Source of the DNA: an uncultured Sphingobacteriaceae bacterium
Lineage (GTDB): Bacteria; Bacteroidota; Bacteroidia; Sphingobacteriales; Sphingobacteriaceae
NCBI GenBank assembly: GCA_946887045.1
Contig: CAMPKC010000003.1
Location: forward strand, 62,001-126,000
Reading direction: 5' to 3'
DNA length: 64,000 nucleotides
In this document: positions 8,998-17,990 of the stretch, piece after piece
Layout of the letters: the number at the start of each line of letters is the position of its first letter
How positions within the stretch are numbered: position 1 is the first letter of the stretch
The notes under the pieces: generated by a model
The model's database searches: none
What the model saw: only the letters and a program-made list of their open reading frames with translations
What the model was told of the DNA's origin: nothing
Position numbers and translations under genes: made by a program

Positions 8998-9573
8998 ATG
9001 GAATTATATATAAAAAATATGGTGTGCGGCCGGTGTATAAAAGTTGTTCAGGAAGAACTCTTTAAACTCGGCTTGCACCCTCTAAAGATAGAGTTAGGTA
9101 TAGTAAAGTTAGAAGAAGATTGGATTGATCCTGTAAAGCAGTCTGATCTTAGCGAAATACTGAATGAACTTGGATTTGAGCTTCTCGATAGCAGTCGGAC
9201 TAAGCTCATCGAACAAATTAAAAGTGTTGTGATTAATAAAATTTATCATTCCGGAGACCTGGATGAGAAAGTCAATTGGTCTAAGCTGATATCTGACAAG
9301 TGTTTCCATGAGTATAACTACCTGAGTACGTTATTCTCCTCTGTTGAGGGCATCACAATTGAGCAATATATCATCAGGCAAAAGATAGAGCGTGTTAAAG
9401 AATTCCTGTTCTATGATGAGCTAAATCTCGGAGAGATAGCTAATAAACTTGGATACAGTAGTATCGCGCACCTGTCCAGCCAATTCAAAAAGGTAACCGG
9501 CCAGACTCCTTCAGCTTTCAAAAAATCGAGGATGAAGAGAAATGCGATCGATGATATTACGTCCGGTAGCTAA
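8998..9573 (+). CDS. Small one-component regulator: HMA-like metal domain fused to AraC-type DNA-binding domain (1)
   Basis: A 191-aa protein with two parts. Residues 1 to about 70 look like an HMA/ferredoxin-like metal domain, beginning MELYIKNMVCGRC with C10 and C13. Residues from about 95 to 185 are an AraC helix-turn-helix: YIIRQKIERVKEFLFYDE, LGEIANKLGYSSIAHLSSQF and KKVTGQTPSAFKK. No cupin-type sensor domain is present. I infer that Cu(I) or Ag(I) binding at the CxxC controls DNA binding. It is followed 18 bases later by a paralogue of the same layout, and both stand between two copper ATPase genes. The fold call for the N-terminus rests on the CxxC position and length. Confidence 0.82.
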   Translation: MELYIKNMVCGRCIKVVQEELFKLGLHPLKIELGIVKLEEDWIDPVKQSDLSEILNELGFELLDSSRTKLIEQIKSVVINKIYHSGDLDEKVNWSKLISDKCFHEYNYLSTLFSSVEGITIEQYIIRQKIERVKEFLFYDELNLGEIANKLGYSSIAHLSSQFKKVTGQTPSAFKKSRMKRNAIDDITSGS

Positions 9574-9591
9574 ATGGAATGCGCTTGATTT

Positions 9592-10152
9592 ATGACTGAG
9601 CTTTATATCAAAAACATGGTTTGCAAGTGCTGCATACATGTTGTTAAAGTTGAACTTGTGAATCTAGGTTGGACACCTACTCAGGTGGATTTAGGGTATG
9701 CAAAGGTTAAAGAAACCATAAATGACAGTCAGAAAGCTGAGTTGGTTGACAAACTGCGAAAGTTTGATTTAGATCTTATTGATACCCAAAGTCGCATAAT
9801 AGGTGAAAAGATAAAAACGATTATTATTCAAACGATAAACCAAACAGAAACCCTTCCTCAGAAAATCGACTGGTATCATTTAATAACAGATCAACTTTCA
9901 GAACCGTACACGAAAGAGCGCCTTAGCAGACATTTTTCTTCTTACGCTGGCATAACCTTAGAGCGCTACATCATAGAGCAAAAGGTTGAACGAGTAAAAG
10001 AGCTGATTTTTCGAGATGAGCTCCCCCTAAGGAGTATTGCGCAGAAACTCGGATATGCTAGCTTACCTCACTTGTCCAGCCAGTTCAAACAAATCACAGG
10101 TTATACTCCAACCCAATACAAACGTTTACGCAAGCAAAAAACCTTACACTAG
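9592..10152 (+). CDS. Small one-component regulator: HMA-like metal domain fused to AraC-type DNA-binding domain (2)
   Basis: A 186-aa paralogue of the preceding gene with the same order: MTELYIKNMVCKCC (C11, C13, C14), then an AraC helix-turn-helix (YIIEQKVERVKELIFRDE, LRSIAQKLGYASLPHLSSQF, KQITGYTPTQYKR). The metal motif has an extra cysteine, CKCC instead of CGRC, which could change metal preference or allow a third ligand. Kept as a tandem pair, the two proteins may heterodimerise or divide copper and silver sensing; that is inference. The closest binding candidates are the repeats upstream of copA (10187) and of the chaperone gene (13582). Confidence 0.82.
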   Translation: MTELYIKNMVCKCCIHVVKVELVNLGWTPTQVDLGYAKVKETINDSQKAELVDKLRKFDLDLIDTQSRIIGEKIKTIIIQTINQTETLPQKIDWYHLITDQLSEPYTKERLSRHFSSYAGITLERYIIEQKVERVKELIFRDELPLRSIAQKLGYASLPHLSSQFKQITGYTPTQYKRLRKQKTLH

Positions 10153-10186
10153 ATTGTAAATTCAGCTGTAAGGCGTAAAACCTTTA

Positions 10187-10247
10187 AATTATATAATTCT
10201 TTCCCTGAATGTTGTAAAGTTTGCGGTATAAGCTATCTGTAACTTTG
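10187..10247 (+). promoter_or_regulatory. copA promoter with candidate metal-regulator operator
   Basis: AATTATATAATTCTTT at 10187-10202 is followed 21 bases later by a weaker half-site (AATGTTGTAAAG at 10208) and then a Bacteroidota -7 box TAACTTTG at 10240-10247, 20 bases before the copA ATG. The same arrangement with the same 53-base spacing lies before the HMA chaperone gene. Direct repeats two helical turns apart that replace a good -33 element are typical of AraC-type activators. Confidence 0.6.
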
Positions 10248-10266
10248 TAGTATAAATTGATAGACT

Positions 10267-12522
10267 ATGTCAGCTACAACAATATTACAGCACCCAGGAA
10301 AAGCCTCAGATGTTACCAAGAAAACATTTCCGGTAACCGGGATGACTTGCGCCGGATGTGCAGTCAGTGTTGAATCAATGCTCAAGTCAGCCGATGGTGT
10401 AATTGATGCCGGAGTTAACTTCGCCAATCAAACTGCATGGGCTGAATACGACGAGAACAAAACTAATCCTCAAGATCTACAAAAAACCATTCGTTCGGTT
10501 GGTTACGACTTGATCATCGATGTCGATAATCCATCTGAAGTTCAGGAAGAATTGCAGCTTAAGCACTACAATGAGGTGAAGCATAGAACCATTTGGGCCT
10601 CTATACTGTCTTTTCCGGTCTTTATCATCGGAATGTTTTTTATGGACATGCCTTATGGTGCCTGGATCTCAATGGTTTTAACTGCTCCGGTACTCTTCTG
10701 GTTTGGACGTAACTTCTTTATTAACGCCTGGAAACAAGCTAAACATGGCAAAGCGAATATGGATACGCTGGTTGCCTTAAGTACAGGCATCGCCTTTATA
10801 TTCAGTGCCTTTAATACCATCTATCCGGAATTTTGGCACAGCAGAGGTATACATGCACACGTTTATTATGAAGCAGCTTCTGTAATCATCGCCTTTATTT
10901 CATTAGGTAAGTTATTGGAAGAAAAGGCTAAATCCAATACCTCATCAGCAATTAAAAAGTTGATGGGCTTGCAGCCTAAAACAGTACGAGTTTTACTAAA
11001 TGGCCAGGAACAGGAAATCCCAATAGCCTCTGTTGAAATAGGAAGTGTTATTGTTTTAAGACCCGGAGAAAAGATTCCAGTTGACGGAGCTGTTGTATCA
11101 GGCACCTCTTATGTCGACGAAAGTATGATTACCGGTGAACCTGTACCTGTTCAAAAGCAAAAAGGTGACAAAGTATTCGCTGGAACTGTAAATCAGAAAG
11201 GAAGCTTTCAGTTTATTGCAGAAAAAGTAGGAAGCGATACGCTTTTAGCGCATATCATAAAAATGGTGCAGGAGGCACAGGGTAGCAAAGCGCCAGTTCA
11301 GAAACTGGTTGATAAAATTGCTGGAATTTTTGTGCCTGTTGTTATGGTAATCGCCGTCCTGACCTTTATCACATGGATGCTGATAGGTGGAGGCAATGCT
11401 TTTACTCATGCTCTATTGACATCTGTGACTGTATTGGTTATTGCTTGCCCATGTGCCTTAGGACTTGCTACTCCTACAGCTATCATGGTTGGAGTTGGTA
11501 AAGGAGCAGAAAATAACATCCTGATAAAGGATGCAGAAAGCCTTGAACTGGGACATAAAGTAAATGCAATTATCCTTGATAAAACCGGGACTATTACTGA
11601 AGGAAAGCCTGTCGTAACATCCCTGATATGGAGCCCGGAAGCAGAAAGGAATGAAGATTATACCAGAGTTTTATATACGCTGGAAAACCAGTCAGAGCAT
11701 CCTTTGGCAGAAGCCGTAGTTAATAGTTTAAAGGAAAAAAATATTTCCGGTTTAACATTGAGCTCCTTTGAAAGTTTGACTGCGCGCGGAGTAACCGGGA
11801 CTTTTGCTAGTGAAACTTATTATGTGGGTAACCGAAAGCTAATTGATGAGAAATCGGCCGAGATATCAGCCTCTCTAGCTAATGAAGCAGACTTGCTTCA
11901 GCAAAAAGCGAACACGGTAGTTTATTTTTCAAATTCTCAACAAGTACTAGCCGTAATTGCTATAGCGGATAAAATAAAAGCTTCATCGAAAGCAGCAATA
12001 AAAACCCTGCAGGATATGAACATCGATGTTTATATGCTTACAGGTGACAACAAGCAAACGGCCGCTGCGGTTGCCAAAGAAGTTGGCTTATCGCAATACA
12101 AAGCGGAAGTTTTACCTTCAGACAAAGCAGATTTTGTAAAAGAGCTACAGGCTAAAGGAAAGGTGGTAGCAATGGTGGGAGATGGCATCAACGATTCTCA
12201 CGCTCTGGCGCAAGCAGATGTAAGCATTGCCATGGGAAAAGGTTCGGACATAGCAATGGACGTCGCAAAAATCACTCTGATAACCTCAGATCTGCAATCC
12301 ATCCCGAAAGCTTTAAAGTTGTCTAAAAGAACTGTTCAAACTATTAAGCAAAACCTATTTTGGGCATTTATCTATAATGTTATTGGTATTCCTCTAGCAG
12401 CAGGTGTTCTTTACTCTTTTAATGGATTCCTTCTCGACCCGATGATTGCAGGCGCAGCAATGGCATTAAGTTCTGTATCGGTAGTAAGTAACAGTTTAAG
12501 ATTAAGGGTAGCCAGACTTTAG
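10267..12522 (+). CDS. copA: CopA-type (CPC, P1B-1) Cu(I)/Ag(I)-exporting P-type ATPase
   Basis: Inner-membrane Cu(I) exporter of 751 aa. It has an N-terminal HMA domain with GMTC28AGC31, eight predicted membrane helices and the ion motif C394-P-C396 ([12 protein letters not shown]). The phosphorylation site is D438 ([11 protein letters not shown]), the actuator has [10 protein letters not shown], the HP motif is [11 protein letters not shown] and the hinge is [17 protein letters not shown]. Most CopA proteins have GDGINDAPAL, so Ser-His replaces Ala-Pro here, a small oddity. It has its own promoter and is followed two bases later by the flavin reductase gene, so the two are cotranscribed. 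Confidence 0.95.
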   Translation: MSATTILQHPGKASDVTKKTFPVTGMTCAGCAVSVESMLKSADGVIDAGVNFANQTAWAEYDENKTNPQDLQKTIRSVGYDLIIDVDNPSEVQEELQLKHYNEVKHRTIWASILSFPVFIIGMFFMDMPYGAWISMVLTAPVLFWFGRNFFINAWKQAKHGKANMDTLVALSTGIAFIFSAFNTIYPEFWHSRGIHAHVYYEAASVIIAFISLGKLLEEKAKSNTSSAIKKLMGLQPKTVRVLLNGQEQEIPIASVEIGSVIVLRPGEKIPVDGAVVSGTSYVDESMITGEPVPVQKQKGDKVFAGTVNQKGSFQFIAEKVGSDTLLAHIIKMVQEAQGSKAPVQKLVDKIAGIFVPVVMVIAVLTFITWMLIGGGNAFTHALLTSVTVLVIACPCALGLATPTAIMVGVGKGAENNILIKDAESLELGHKVNAIILDKTGTITEGKPVVTSLIWSPEAERNEDYTRVLYTLENQSEHPLAEAVVNSLKEKNISGLTLSSFESLTARGVTGTFASETYYVGNRKLIDEKSAEISASLANEADLLQQKANTVVYFSNSQQVLAVIAIADKIKASSKAAIKTLQDMNIDVYMLTGDNKQTAAAVAKEVGLSQYKAEVLPSDKADFVKELQAKGKVVAMVGDGINDSHALAQADVSIAMGKGSDIAMDVAKITLITSDLQSIPKALKLSKRTVQTIKQNLFWAFIYNVIGIPLAAGVLYSFNGFLLDPMIAGAAMALSSVSVVSNSLRLRVARL

Positions 12523-12524
12523 AG

Positions 12525-13571
12525 ATGGAAAATAAAAATCATGTTTGGTATTTACATGAAGTGGTGCAGGAAACAAGAGGCACTATCACCATTCGATTTA
12601 ACACTGGAGCCAAGCCGTTTCAATATTTAGCAGGGCAATTTGTAAACGTTACCCTTATCATAGACGGAGAAGCTATCACGAGGTCTTATTCCTTAAGCTC
12701 ATCTCCAAACGAGCAACATCCCTCCATTACTGTTAAAAGAGTACCCGAGGGTGTGATGAGTAACTATCTACTTGATCATGCTCATGATATCCTGGAATGG
12801 GAAATTGAGGGGCCTTATGGGAACTTTATCTTGAACGAACCCATAGAACAAAATAAGTCTTTCTTTTTCATGGGAGGAGGAAGTGGTATCACCCCATTGT
12901 TTTCTATTATGAAAACCCTTAAGGAAAAAGCTTACGCTCCTTTTCATTTGATATACGCGAATCGAAACGAGCACGACGTGATTTTTAAGGATGCCATTGG
13001 AAAGTTGGTTGAGGAAGGGAAAGCTAAGGTTTTCCATGCCCTCACAGGGGATATCTCCTCTGATGCTTATGGCGAAGAGCTTTATAAGGGCCGGTTGAAT
13101 AAGCTGATCGTAAAGAAGCTTATCAAGCAGAGGTTTGAGGAACCAGGAAATGTGCTTTATTACATTTGTGGCCCTGAGAAACTAATGGAGGTATATAAAG
13201 AAGCCTTGATATCCTTAGCAGTTCCTGAAGAACAAATCTTCATGGAAAACTTCTCACTAGAAGACAAAAGCACAAATGAAGCGCTCCTTCCACATGAATC
13301 ACACGAGATATTGATGCATGTATATGAATCAACAAGTCTGATTGATGTGAAGGCAGGCCAAAGCATTTTGGAGGCAGCTTTAGAAAATGGACTGTCAGTA
13401 AACTATTCCTGCAAAAACGGCACGTGCGGCTCTTGCTGGGGCAGGTATTCAGAAGGAGAACTAACTATGATTAAGAACCACGCCTTGACAAAAGAGGAGG
13501 TAGAAAGCAACTACATACTTCTTTGCCAGACGTACCCTATGGACGATCAGGTTACTGTTCATGTGGGCTGA
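12525..13571 (+). CDS. FAD/NAD(P)H oxidoreductase with C-terminal 2Fe-2S ferredoxin domain (PaaE/HmpX type)
   Basis: A three-domain electron-transfer flavoprotein of 348 aa. The FAD domain has the RSYSLSS motif near residue 50, the NAD(P)H domain has FMGGGSGITPLFSIMK near 110-125, and the C-terminal plant-type ferredoxin has C296-x4-C301-x2-C304 and C334. This layout is that of PaaE and related reductases, but no phenylacetate genes are nearby. The gene begins two bases after copA. An enzyme reducing Cu(II) to Cu(I) for CopA, or one repairing copper-damaged clusters, fits the location. The physiological acceptor cannot be read from the sequence. Confidence 0.88.
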   Translation: MENKNHVWYLHEVVQETRGTITIRFNTGAKPFQYLAGQFVNVTLIIDGEAITRSYSLSSSPNEQHPSITVKRVPEGVMSNYLLDHAHDILEWEIEGPYGNFILNEPIEQNKSFFFMGGGSGITPLFSIMKTLKEKAYAPFHLIYANRNEHDVIFKDAIGKLVEEGKAKVFHALTGDISSDAYGEELYKGRLNKLIVKKLIKQRFEEPGNVLYYICGPEKLMEVYKEALISLAVPEEQIFMENFSLEDKSTNEALLPHESHEILMHVYESTSLIDVKAGQSILEAALENGLSVNYSCKNGTCGSCWGRYSEGELTMIKNHALTKEEVESNYILLCQTYPMDDQVTVHVG

Positions 13572-13581
13572 AAATGCAAGG

Positions 13582-13642
13582 AATTATATAACTCTTTAAA
13601 GAGATTATATAAAGAAGGAGGGCTTGACTAGCCGTAAATTTG
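13582..13642 (+). promoter_or_regulatory. Chaperone-gene promoter with the same candidate operator as copA
   Basis: AATTATATAACTCTTT at 13582-13597 matches the copA motif at 15 of 16 positions. A second half-site GATTATATAAAG begins 21 bases downstream at 13603, and the -7 box TAAATTTG is at 13635-13642. Motif-to-box spacing is 53 bases, identical to the copA promoter. The two half-sites here also form an A/T-rich direct repeat. Confidence 0.6.
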
Positions 13643-13680
13643 TATAACAAACAGAGAAGAAAGACTTAAAATTATATAAA

Positions 13681-13887
13681 ATGGAAGCATTAAAATTCAA
13701 AACAAATATCAAGTGTACCGGCTGTTTAGCTAAAGTAACACCAGCATTAAACGAAACAGTTGGTGAAGATAATTGGGAAGTGGATTTGGAAGATCCTAAC
13801 AAGACCCTTACTGTTGTATCAGATGCGTCAGAAAATGAAGTTGTAGCTGCGATTAAAGAAGCAGGCTACGAAGCTGAAAAGGTTTAA
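13681..13887 (+). CDS. Small HMA-domain copper chaperone (CopZ-like)
   Basis: A 68-aa single-domain protein with the HMA fold signature: FKTNIKC12TGC15LAKVTPAL, a central acidic strand, and a final AIKEAGYEAEKV. It probably carries Cu(I) in the cytoplasm to CopA or to the HMA-AraC regulators. The usual MxCxxC is IKCTGC here, so the Met is missing, as in several Bacteroidota copper-binding proteins. It has its own promoter and a strong terminator right after it, so it is expressed as a monocistronic unit. Confidence 0.88.
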   Translation: MEALKFKTNIKCTGCLAKVTPALNETVGEDNWEVDLEDPNKTLTVVSDASENEVVAAIKEAGYEAEKV

Positions 13888-13906
13888 GTTTAGATTATAT
13901 TGAAGG

Positions 13907-13933
13907 AAAGACCCTCGCGTGAGGGTCTTTTTT
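13907..13933 (+). terminator. Rho-independent terminator after the copper chaperone gene
   Basis: A perfect 10-bp stem (AAAGACCCTC / GAGGGTCTTT) with a GCGT loop and a T-run. It closes the copper island transcription unit. Confidence 0.92.
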
Positions 13934-13964
13934 ATTTAGTTTATTATTTCTAAGAGGAATTGAA

Positions 13965-14771
13965 ATGGATATAACACATATCAGGTATGCCGGAGATGAT
14001 GGCAATCCCCTTTATGCAAGCACACTAGGCTCAGGTCAGGCTATAGTCATGCTTCATGGTGGAGGTCCAGACCGCCAAAGTATTATTCCATTCGCCAACT
14101 TGTTAAAGAACGAGTACCAGGTGATCTTTCCCGATATTCGAGGGTATGGTGAATCTCATTGCTTCGATGAATCTAAACATACCTGGGCTCAATATGCCAA
14201 TGATGTGTTATCCCTGATTAATTTCCTCAAAACTGATAATATCATCCTAAGCGGTATGGGGCTCGGAGCGTCTATTTCCGAAAGATTTGCTATCTCATAT
14301 CCCAACAGAGTATCAGCACTTATTTTAATCAGTCCAGAAACCTTGGACAAAGATGGTGAAGGGTCGTCGCAGGAAGAAATAGAGATGTTGGAGCGATGTA
14401 GTAAAGTTGCCAGAAAGGATGGATTAGTGGAAGCGTGGAAACCGTTTTTACCACATCTTACCCCTGTAATAAATTCAATGGTACAAGAGGCAATTCCTAG
14501 AACAAACGCAGAGAGTTTTGCCGCAGCAATGGCGATTGTCCGCAGCAAAAGGTTGGAACGCCATGAACAATTATCTAAAATTGTGGCTCCGACTCTTATT
14601 ATTCCTGGGAGCGATGTTAGGCATTCTTCAACTATTGGACAGCAGTATGAAGCGTTGATACCAGATTGCACTATAGGAAAGTCCATTCCCTGGAATGAAA
14701 TAGATTCAGCTGAGCAGTTTGCTGCAAATGTGGTCCCTCAAGGTATTAAATTTCTAGCTGGGCGGTCCTGA
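13965..14771 (+). CDS. Alpha/beta-hydrolase-fold protein without the catalytic Ser and His
   Basis: A 268-aa protein with the alpha/beta-hydrolase layout: oxyanion strand VMLHGGGPDRQS, then FPDIRGYGES, then the nucleophile elbow, then PTLIIPGSDVRHS. The elbow reads S96-G-M-G99-L-G101, so glycine stands where the family has Ser, Asp or Cys. The C-terminal segment (IPWNEIDSAEQF) has no catalytic His. It therefore looks like a non-catalytic hydrolase fold that may bind a ligand or a partner. It is alone on its strand between the copper chaperone and a convergent HxlR gene. Its substrate or ligand is unknown. Confidence 0.82.
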   Translation: MDITHIRYAGDDGNPLYASTLGSGQAIVMLHGGGPDRQSIIPFANLLKNEYQVIFPDIRGYGESHCFDESKHTWAQYANDVLSLINFLKTDNIILSGMGLGASISERFAISYPNRVSALILISPETLDKDGEGSSQEEIEMLERCSKVARKDGLVEAWKPFLPHLTPVINSMVQEAIPRTNAESFAAAMAIVRSKRLERHEQLSKIVAPTLIIPGSDVRHSSTIGQQYEALIPDCTIGKSIPWNEIDSAEQFAANVVPQGIKFLAGRS

Positions 14772-14780
14772 GATTTATAG

Positions 14781-15161
14781 TTAGCCATGTTTATGCATAA
14801 ACATACTGATATGCTCATTTACCTCTTGTTCATCAACCATTTCCAAATTCTTCAGCCCCCATTTTATCATCTCATTGATTAAAATCCTAAGTGAGATTCC
14901 CTTTTCTGTTAACGAATAAACTATGATTTGAGGTGCGGTGGCTATAATTACCTCGCGTGAAATGATTTTATCTTCTTCCAGCTCTCTTAATTGCTCTGTT
15001 AGAACCTTTTTGCTGATTTTAGGCATCATTTTCTTTAACATACCAAATCTGTTTATGTCTTTTTCTATCAGATAAAGGATGATTGGCTTCCATTTGCCAC
15101 CAATAACATTGATTATCCTGGTCATGATACAGATATCAGCGTCATAAGATTCTAGGTTCAT
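14781..15161 (-). CDS. HxlR-family winged-helix transcriptional regulator
   Basis: A 126-aa regulator with the HxlR signature: C-I-M-T-R-I-I-N-V-I-G-G-K-W near the start, RFGMLKKMMPKISKKVLTEQLREL (recognition helix), then VIYSLTEKG. The cysteine near residue 11 is the usual redox or electrophile sensor position in this family. It is divergent from a membrane-protein pair starting at 15275, which it probably controls together with itself through the 113-base shared region. The inducer is unknown. Confidence 0.88.
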   Translation of the reverse strand: MNLESYDADICIMTRIINVIGGKWKPIILYLIEKDINRFGMLKKMMPKISKKVLTEQLRELEEDKIISREVIIATAPQIIVYSLTEKGISLRILINEMIKWGLKNLEMVDEQEVNEHISMFMHKHG

Positions 15162-15274
15162 AATTTAATCTTGTTAGTTTCCAACCCGTTACGCTTTTCG
15201 ATGTATGGTTTCCATTTGGTAACTACTTGATATCGCGCTCCTTAGGGTGTAATATTACAAGAAAAATTCAAGAA

Positions 15275-15742
15275 ATGGGAAAAGCAGGAATTAAATCTGT
15301 GAGCTTTTATAGTAATATTCTAATGCTATTAACCTCTATTCATCATATATATGGAGCCATAATCTATAAAACTCCGTGGCGCCTCCATGTGTTGATGATT
15401 AGTATTCCTGTGATATTCGTTACGCTTTTAGCAGAACGTTATCTTCTAAAAAATCAAGCCGGAAAACAAGGAGTTGTATTCTGGATTTATTGGCTTGTTA
15501 TTTTGGTGCCTTCTATCTGTTTGATAGGTTTATTTGAGGGAGTATATAATCATCTGATGAAGGACGTCGTGTTTTATATAGGGTTAGACACAGAGACTCT
15601 TCTTCAAATGTTTCCACCACCTAAATATGAAATGCCAAATGATTTGATTTTTGAGGCCACAGGCATCGCTCAAGCTATTGTAGTTATGATATTAATCGGT
15701 TTCTTCATAAAGTTCACAAGAAATGTCCTTAGAGAGAATTAA
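15275..15742 (+). CDS. Four-helix membrane protein of unknown function
   Basis: A protein of about 155 aa with four hydrophobic helices (roughly residues 12-30, 40-58, 72-95 and 125-150). I do not recognise the family. I use ATG 15275 rather than a TTG at 15227, because the added residues are not membrane-like and the ATG fits the divergent promoter better. It is divergent from the HxlR regulator and followed 32 bases later by another membrane protein, so the pair is probably one HxlR-controlled operon. Confidence 0.7.
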   Translation: MGKAGIKSVSFYSNILMLLTSIHHIYGAIIYKTPWRLHVLMISIPVIFVTLLAERYLLKNQAGKQGVVFWIYWLVILVPSICLIGLFEGVYNHLMKDVVFYIGLDTETLLQMFPPPKYEMPNDLIFEATGIAQAIVVMILIGFFIKFTRNVLREN

Positions 15743-15774
15743 TGGATTTATAAACAGGTTAATCCAAATATCAT

Positions 15775-16392
15775 ATGACATTGAATCCGTTCTTTCGTAA
15801 GCTTGGCCTCACTGCCCATATCACTTTTTCAGTTGGTTGGTTTGGTTCTGTCCTCGCATTCTTGGTTTTAGCTGTAGCAGGCGTGATAAGCCTTGATTAT
15901 CAACTCATACGCTCATCCTATCTATCGATGGACCTCATTGCCTGGTATATTATAATCCCATTTTGCTTTGGCTCATTACTTACAGGAATCATCCAGTCGC
16001 TAGGAACTCCATGGGGGGTATTTAAACATTATTGGGTAGCAGTCAAATTAGTGATGACTGTCATAAGCACAATAATTCTGATAGCTCATATGCAGCCGAT
16101 TAGTAATTTGGCCGAAGTTGCATCGAAAGAAGTGCTTTCATATTCCGAACTTCGTGGGTTGAGAACCCGGCTCATTTTCGACGCGGGGGCAGCGTTGCTG
16201 GTTCTACTTGTGGCTATAACGCTTTCTGTATATAAGCCTTGGGGCAAAACACCATTCGGCATGCGCAATTATAACAATGATGTGGTAAAAGTTAAAAAGC
16301 CTTGGGGTTTGTATATATTATTGGGCTTTACATTCTTAATTATCTTAGGTTTTTTGGTTTCCCATCTTTTCGATGGTTCATCTCATCACTAG
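15775..16392 (+). CDS. Multi-pass membrane protein (DUF2269-like)
   Basis: A 205-aa protein with five hydrophobic segments. It begins LGLTAHITFSVGWFGSVLAF, which resembles the DUF2269 type of small membrane proteins, and ends with a membrane helix and a short His tail. Its function is unknown. It follows the four-helix protein on the same strand. Its stop overlaps the convergent CoiA-like pseudogene by four bases. Confidence 0.7.
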   Translation: MTLNPFFRKLGLTAHITFSVGWFGSVLAFLVLAVAGVISLDYQLIRSSYLSMDLIAWYIIIPFCFGSLLTGIIQSLGTPWGVFKHYWVAVKLVMTVISTIILIAHMQPISNLAEVASKEVLSYSELRGLRTRLIFDAGAALLVLLVAITLSVYKPWGKTPFGMRNYNNDVVKVKKPWGLYILLGFTFLIILGFLVSHLFDGSSHH

Positions 16393-17882
16393 CCAGGAAA
16401 GGCATTTGCGATACCCGCCGTATGATATTGAACAAAATCTTCAATAGATATCTTCTTAAATAGCGTGTCTCTTTTACGTTCTAAAAGATATTCCTTACCG
16501 ATATCAAAAAATACTCGACAATTAGCCGCTAACCATGTTTTTCGCTCATGCTTCCATGTAAAAGTATATAGCCCTTTTTTCTCTCGCATTATCTTAAAGC
16601 GCTCCTCTTTTTCTTCCTTTTCTAGTTGGCGGAAGTAGTCATCTCTTTCTTCGCTCATTCTTTCTTGATACTTGTCTCGCCTTTCCAAAAATATATTCTC
16701 GGACCTGATAAGGTCATTTAATGAGTCACTATAGTTTTTAATCGATGAATCAATTTCCGAAAGCTGGCCACTGATATCCTTATCTAACACGCGCCGAATT
16801 TCTTCAACAATCTTGACATCATCAATTTTTAAGTCTGATAATTCTTTGTCTACTTCCTCTATTTCGTGGCTAAGTTGCTGCAATAGCTCTGAGGGATTAA
16901 ATCCGAACTCAAACTCACGCTCTTTGTATTGATATAATTCAAACTGAAAAATTGAGTGGAAACGTACAGCTGTGGGTAGAAAGGTATGGAGCGTTTTCTT
17001 TTCAATTGCGATAACTTTCTTAAAATCTTTTCCCTTTACATGTGAGAAAGAAACCCTCTTGAACACTGTCCCCTCAAATTCAAAGTCCCTGAAATTGCTC
17101 CACAAGTTTAATTCGTTTTTCAATTCAGTACTTTTTCTCAAAAGTGATTTTTGAATTTGAATCATCTTCTTGTACTCCTTGTGTAGGCCTGCTTCGATTA
17201 CTGACAAAGCATTATTTATCAAGTAATTACTATAATACGTTTCATTCTTCCAACTATTAAAAACTGCCTTAGAAACGGACTCTATTAATTTATGTAAGTC
17301 TTTGAGATTTTCTGATCGTTCGGTGAGACGGTTTAACTCTTTAACTCGGTCCTTTTGGCCCGATGAATTTTCAGCTAGATCTTTATTGAGCTCCTTCAAA
17401 AAGAGTTCATCTGAATAGTTAGAATACCTTGCCTTTTCTCTGTATTCCCTTTCAAGTTCACGCAAGTGGCTATTCACAACACTACGGAGATTCAGATGAT
17501 CACTGAAGTCTCTAGCATTAACTACCCACACCATCTCGCCATAAAAGTCTTCTCTTACCCTAATGGTAGAAGTGGAAATGGATGAGTTTTGGAATTCAAT
17601 TACAACGCCCGCCATTGTTTTCACGTCCGCCCGATGCTTCTCCTCGTAATTTTCAATTACAATTTCCTGCCAATCGTCGGGAAATTTCATTTTTCAACGC
17701 CTATGCCACTCCGTTTCGGGCTCTTTCCAGTGGTCGCAGTCACTATTGTTTTTATGAGACCAATGCCAGTTGTAGATATCTCCACACTTCGCGATTAGTG
17801 GATTTTCACAGATAGGGCAAGATGTCCTACCACCTGGGAATGGAAGAACTCGATTCTTATTTTTATCGCATCCGAATCTCAT
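16389..17882 (-). pseudogene. CoiA-like competence/nuclease gene interrupted by an in-frame TGA
   Basis: Two minus-strand frames join in the same reading frame across one TGA (17694-17696). The upstream part (ATG at 17882) reads MRFGCDKN, CPICENPLIAKCG, WHWSHKNNSDCDHW and EPETEWHRR. After TGA and AAA, the downstream part continues MKFPDDWQEIVIENYEEKHRADVK, AGVVIEFQNSSIS. CoiA-family proteins have a Trp right after EWHRx, so the TGA sits where TGG is expected. Zinc-ligand Cys/His pairs and the nuclease-like HRAD..IEFQ core are intact, and a coiled coil follows. Either the gene is freshly inactivated, or the ATG at 17690 makes a separate C-terminal protein. Confidence 0.75.
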
Positions 17883-17990
17883 GTTAATAAATTGACCTAA
17901 TATATAAAATCCTATCGGCGATATATACTTTAAACTCTTTCGCAAATAAATCGGAAAAGCACCTGATCCGGGGCATAAAACATTCAACGA

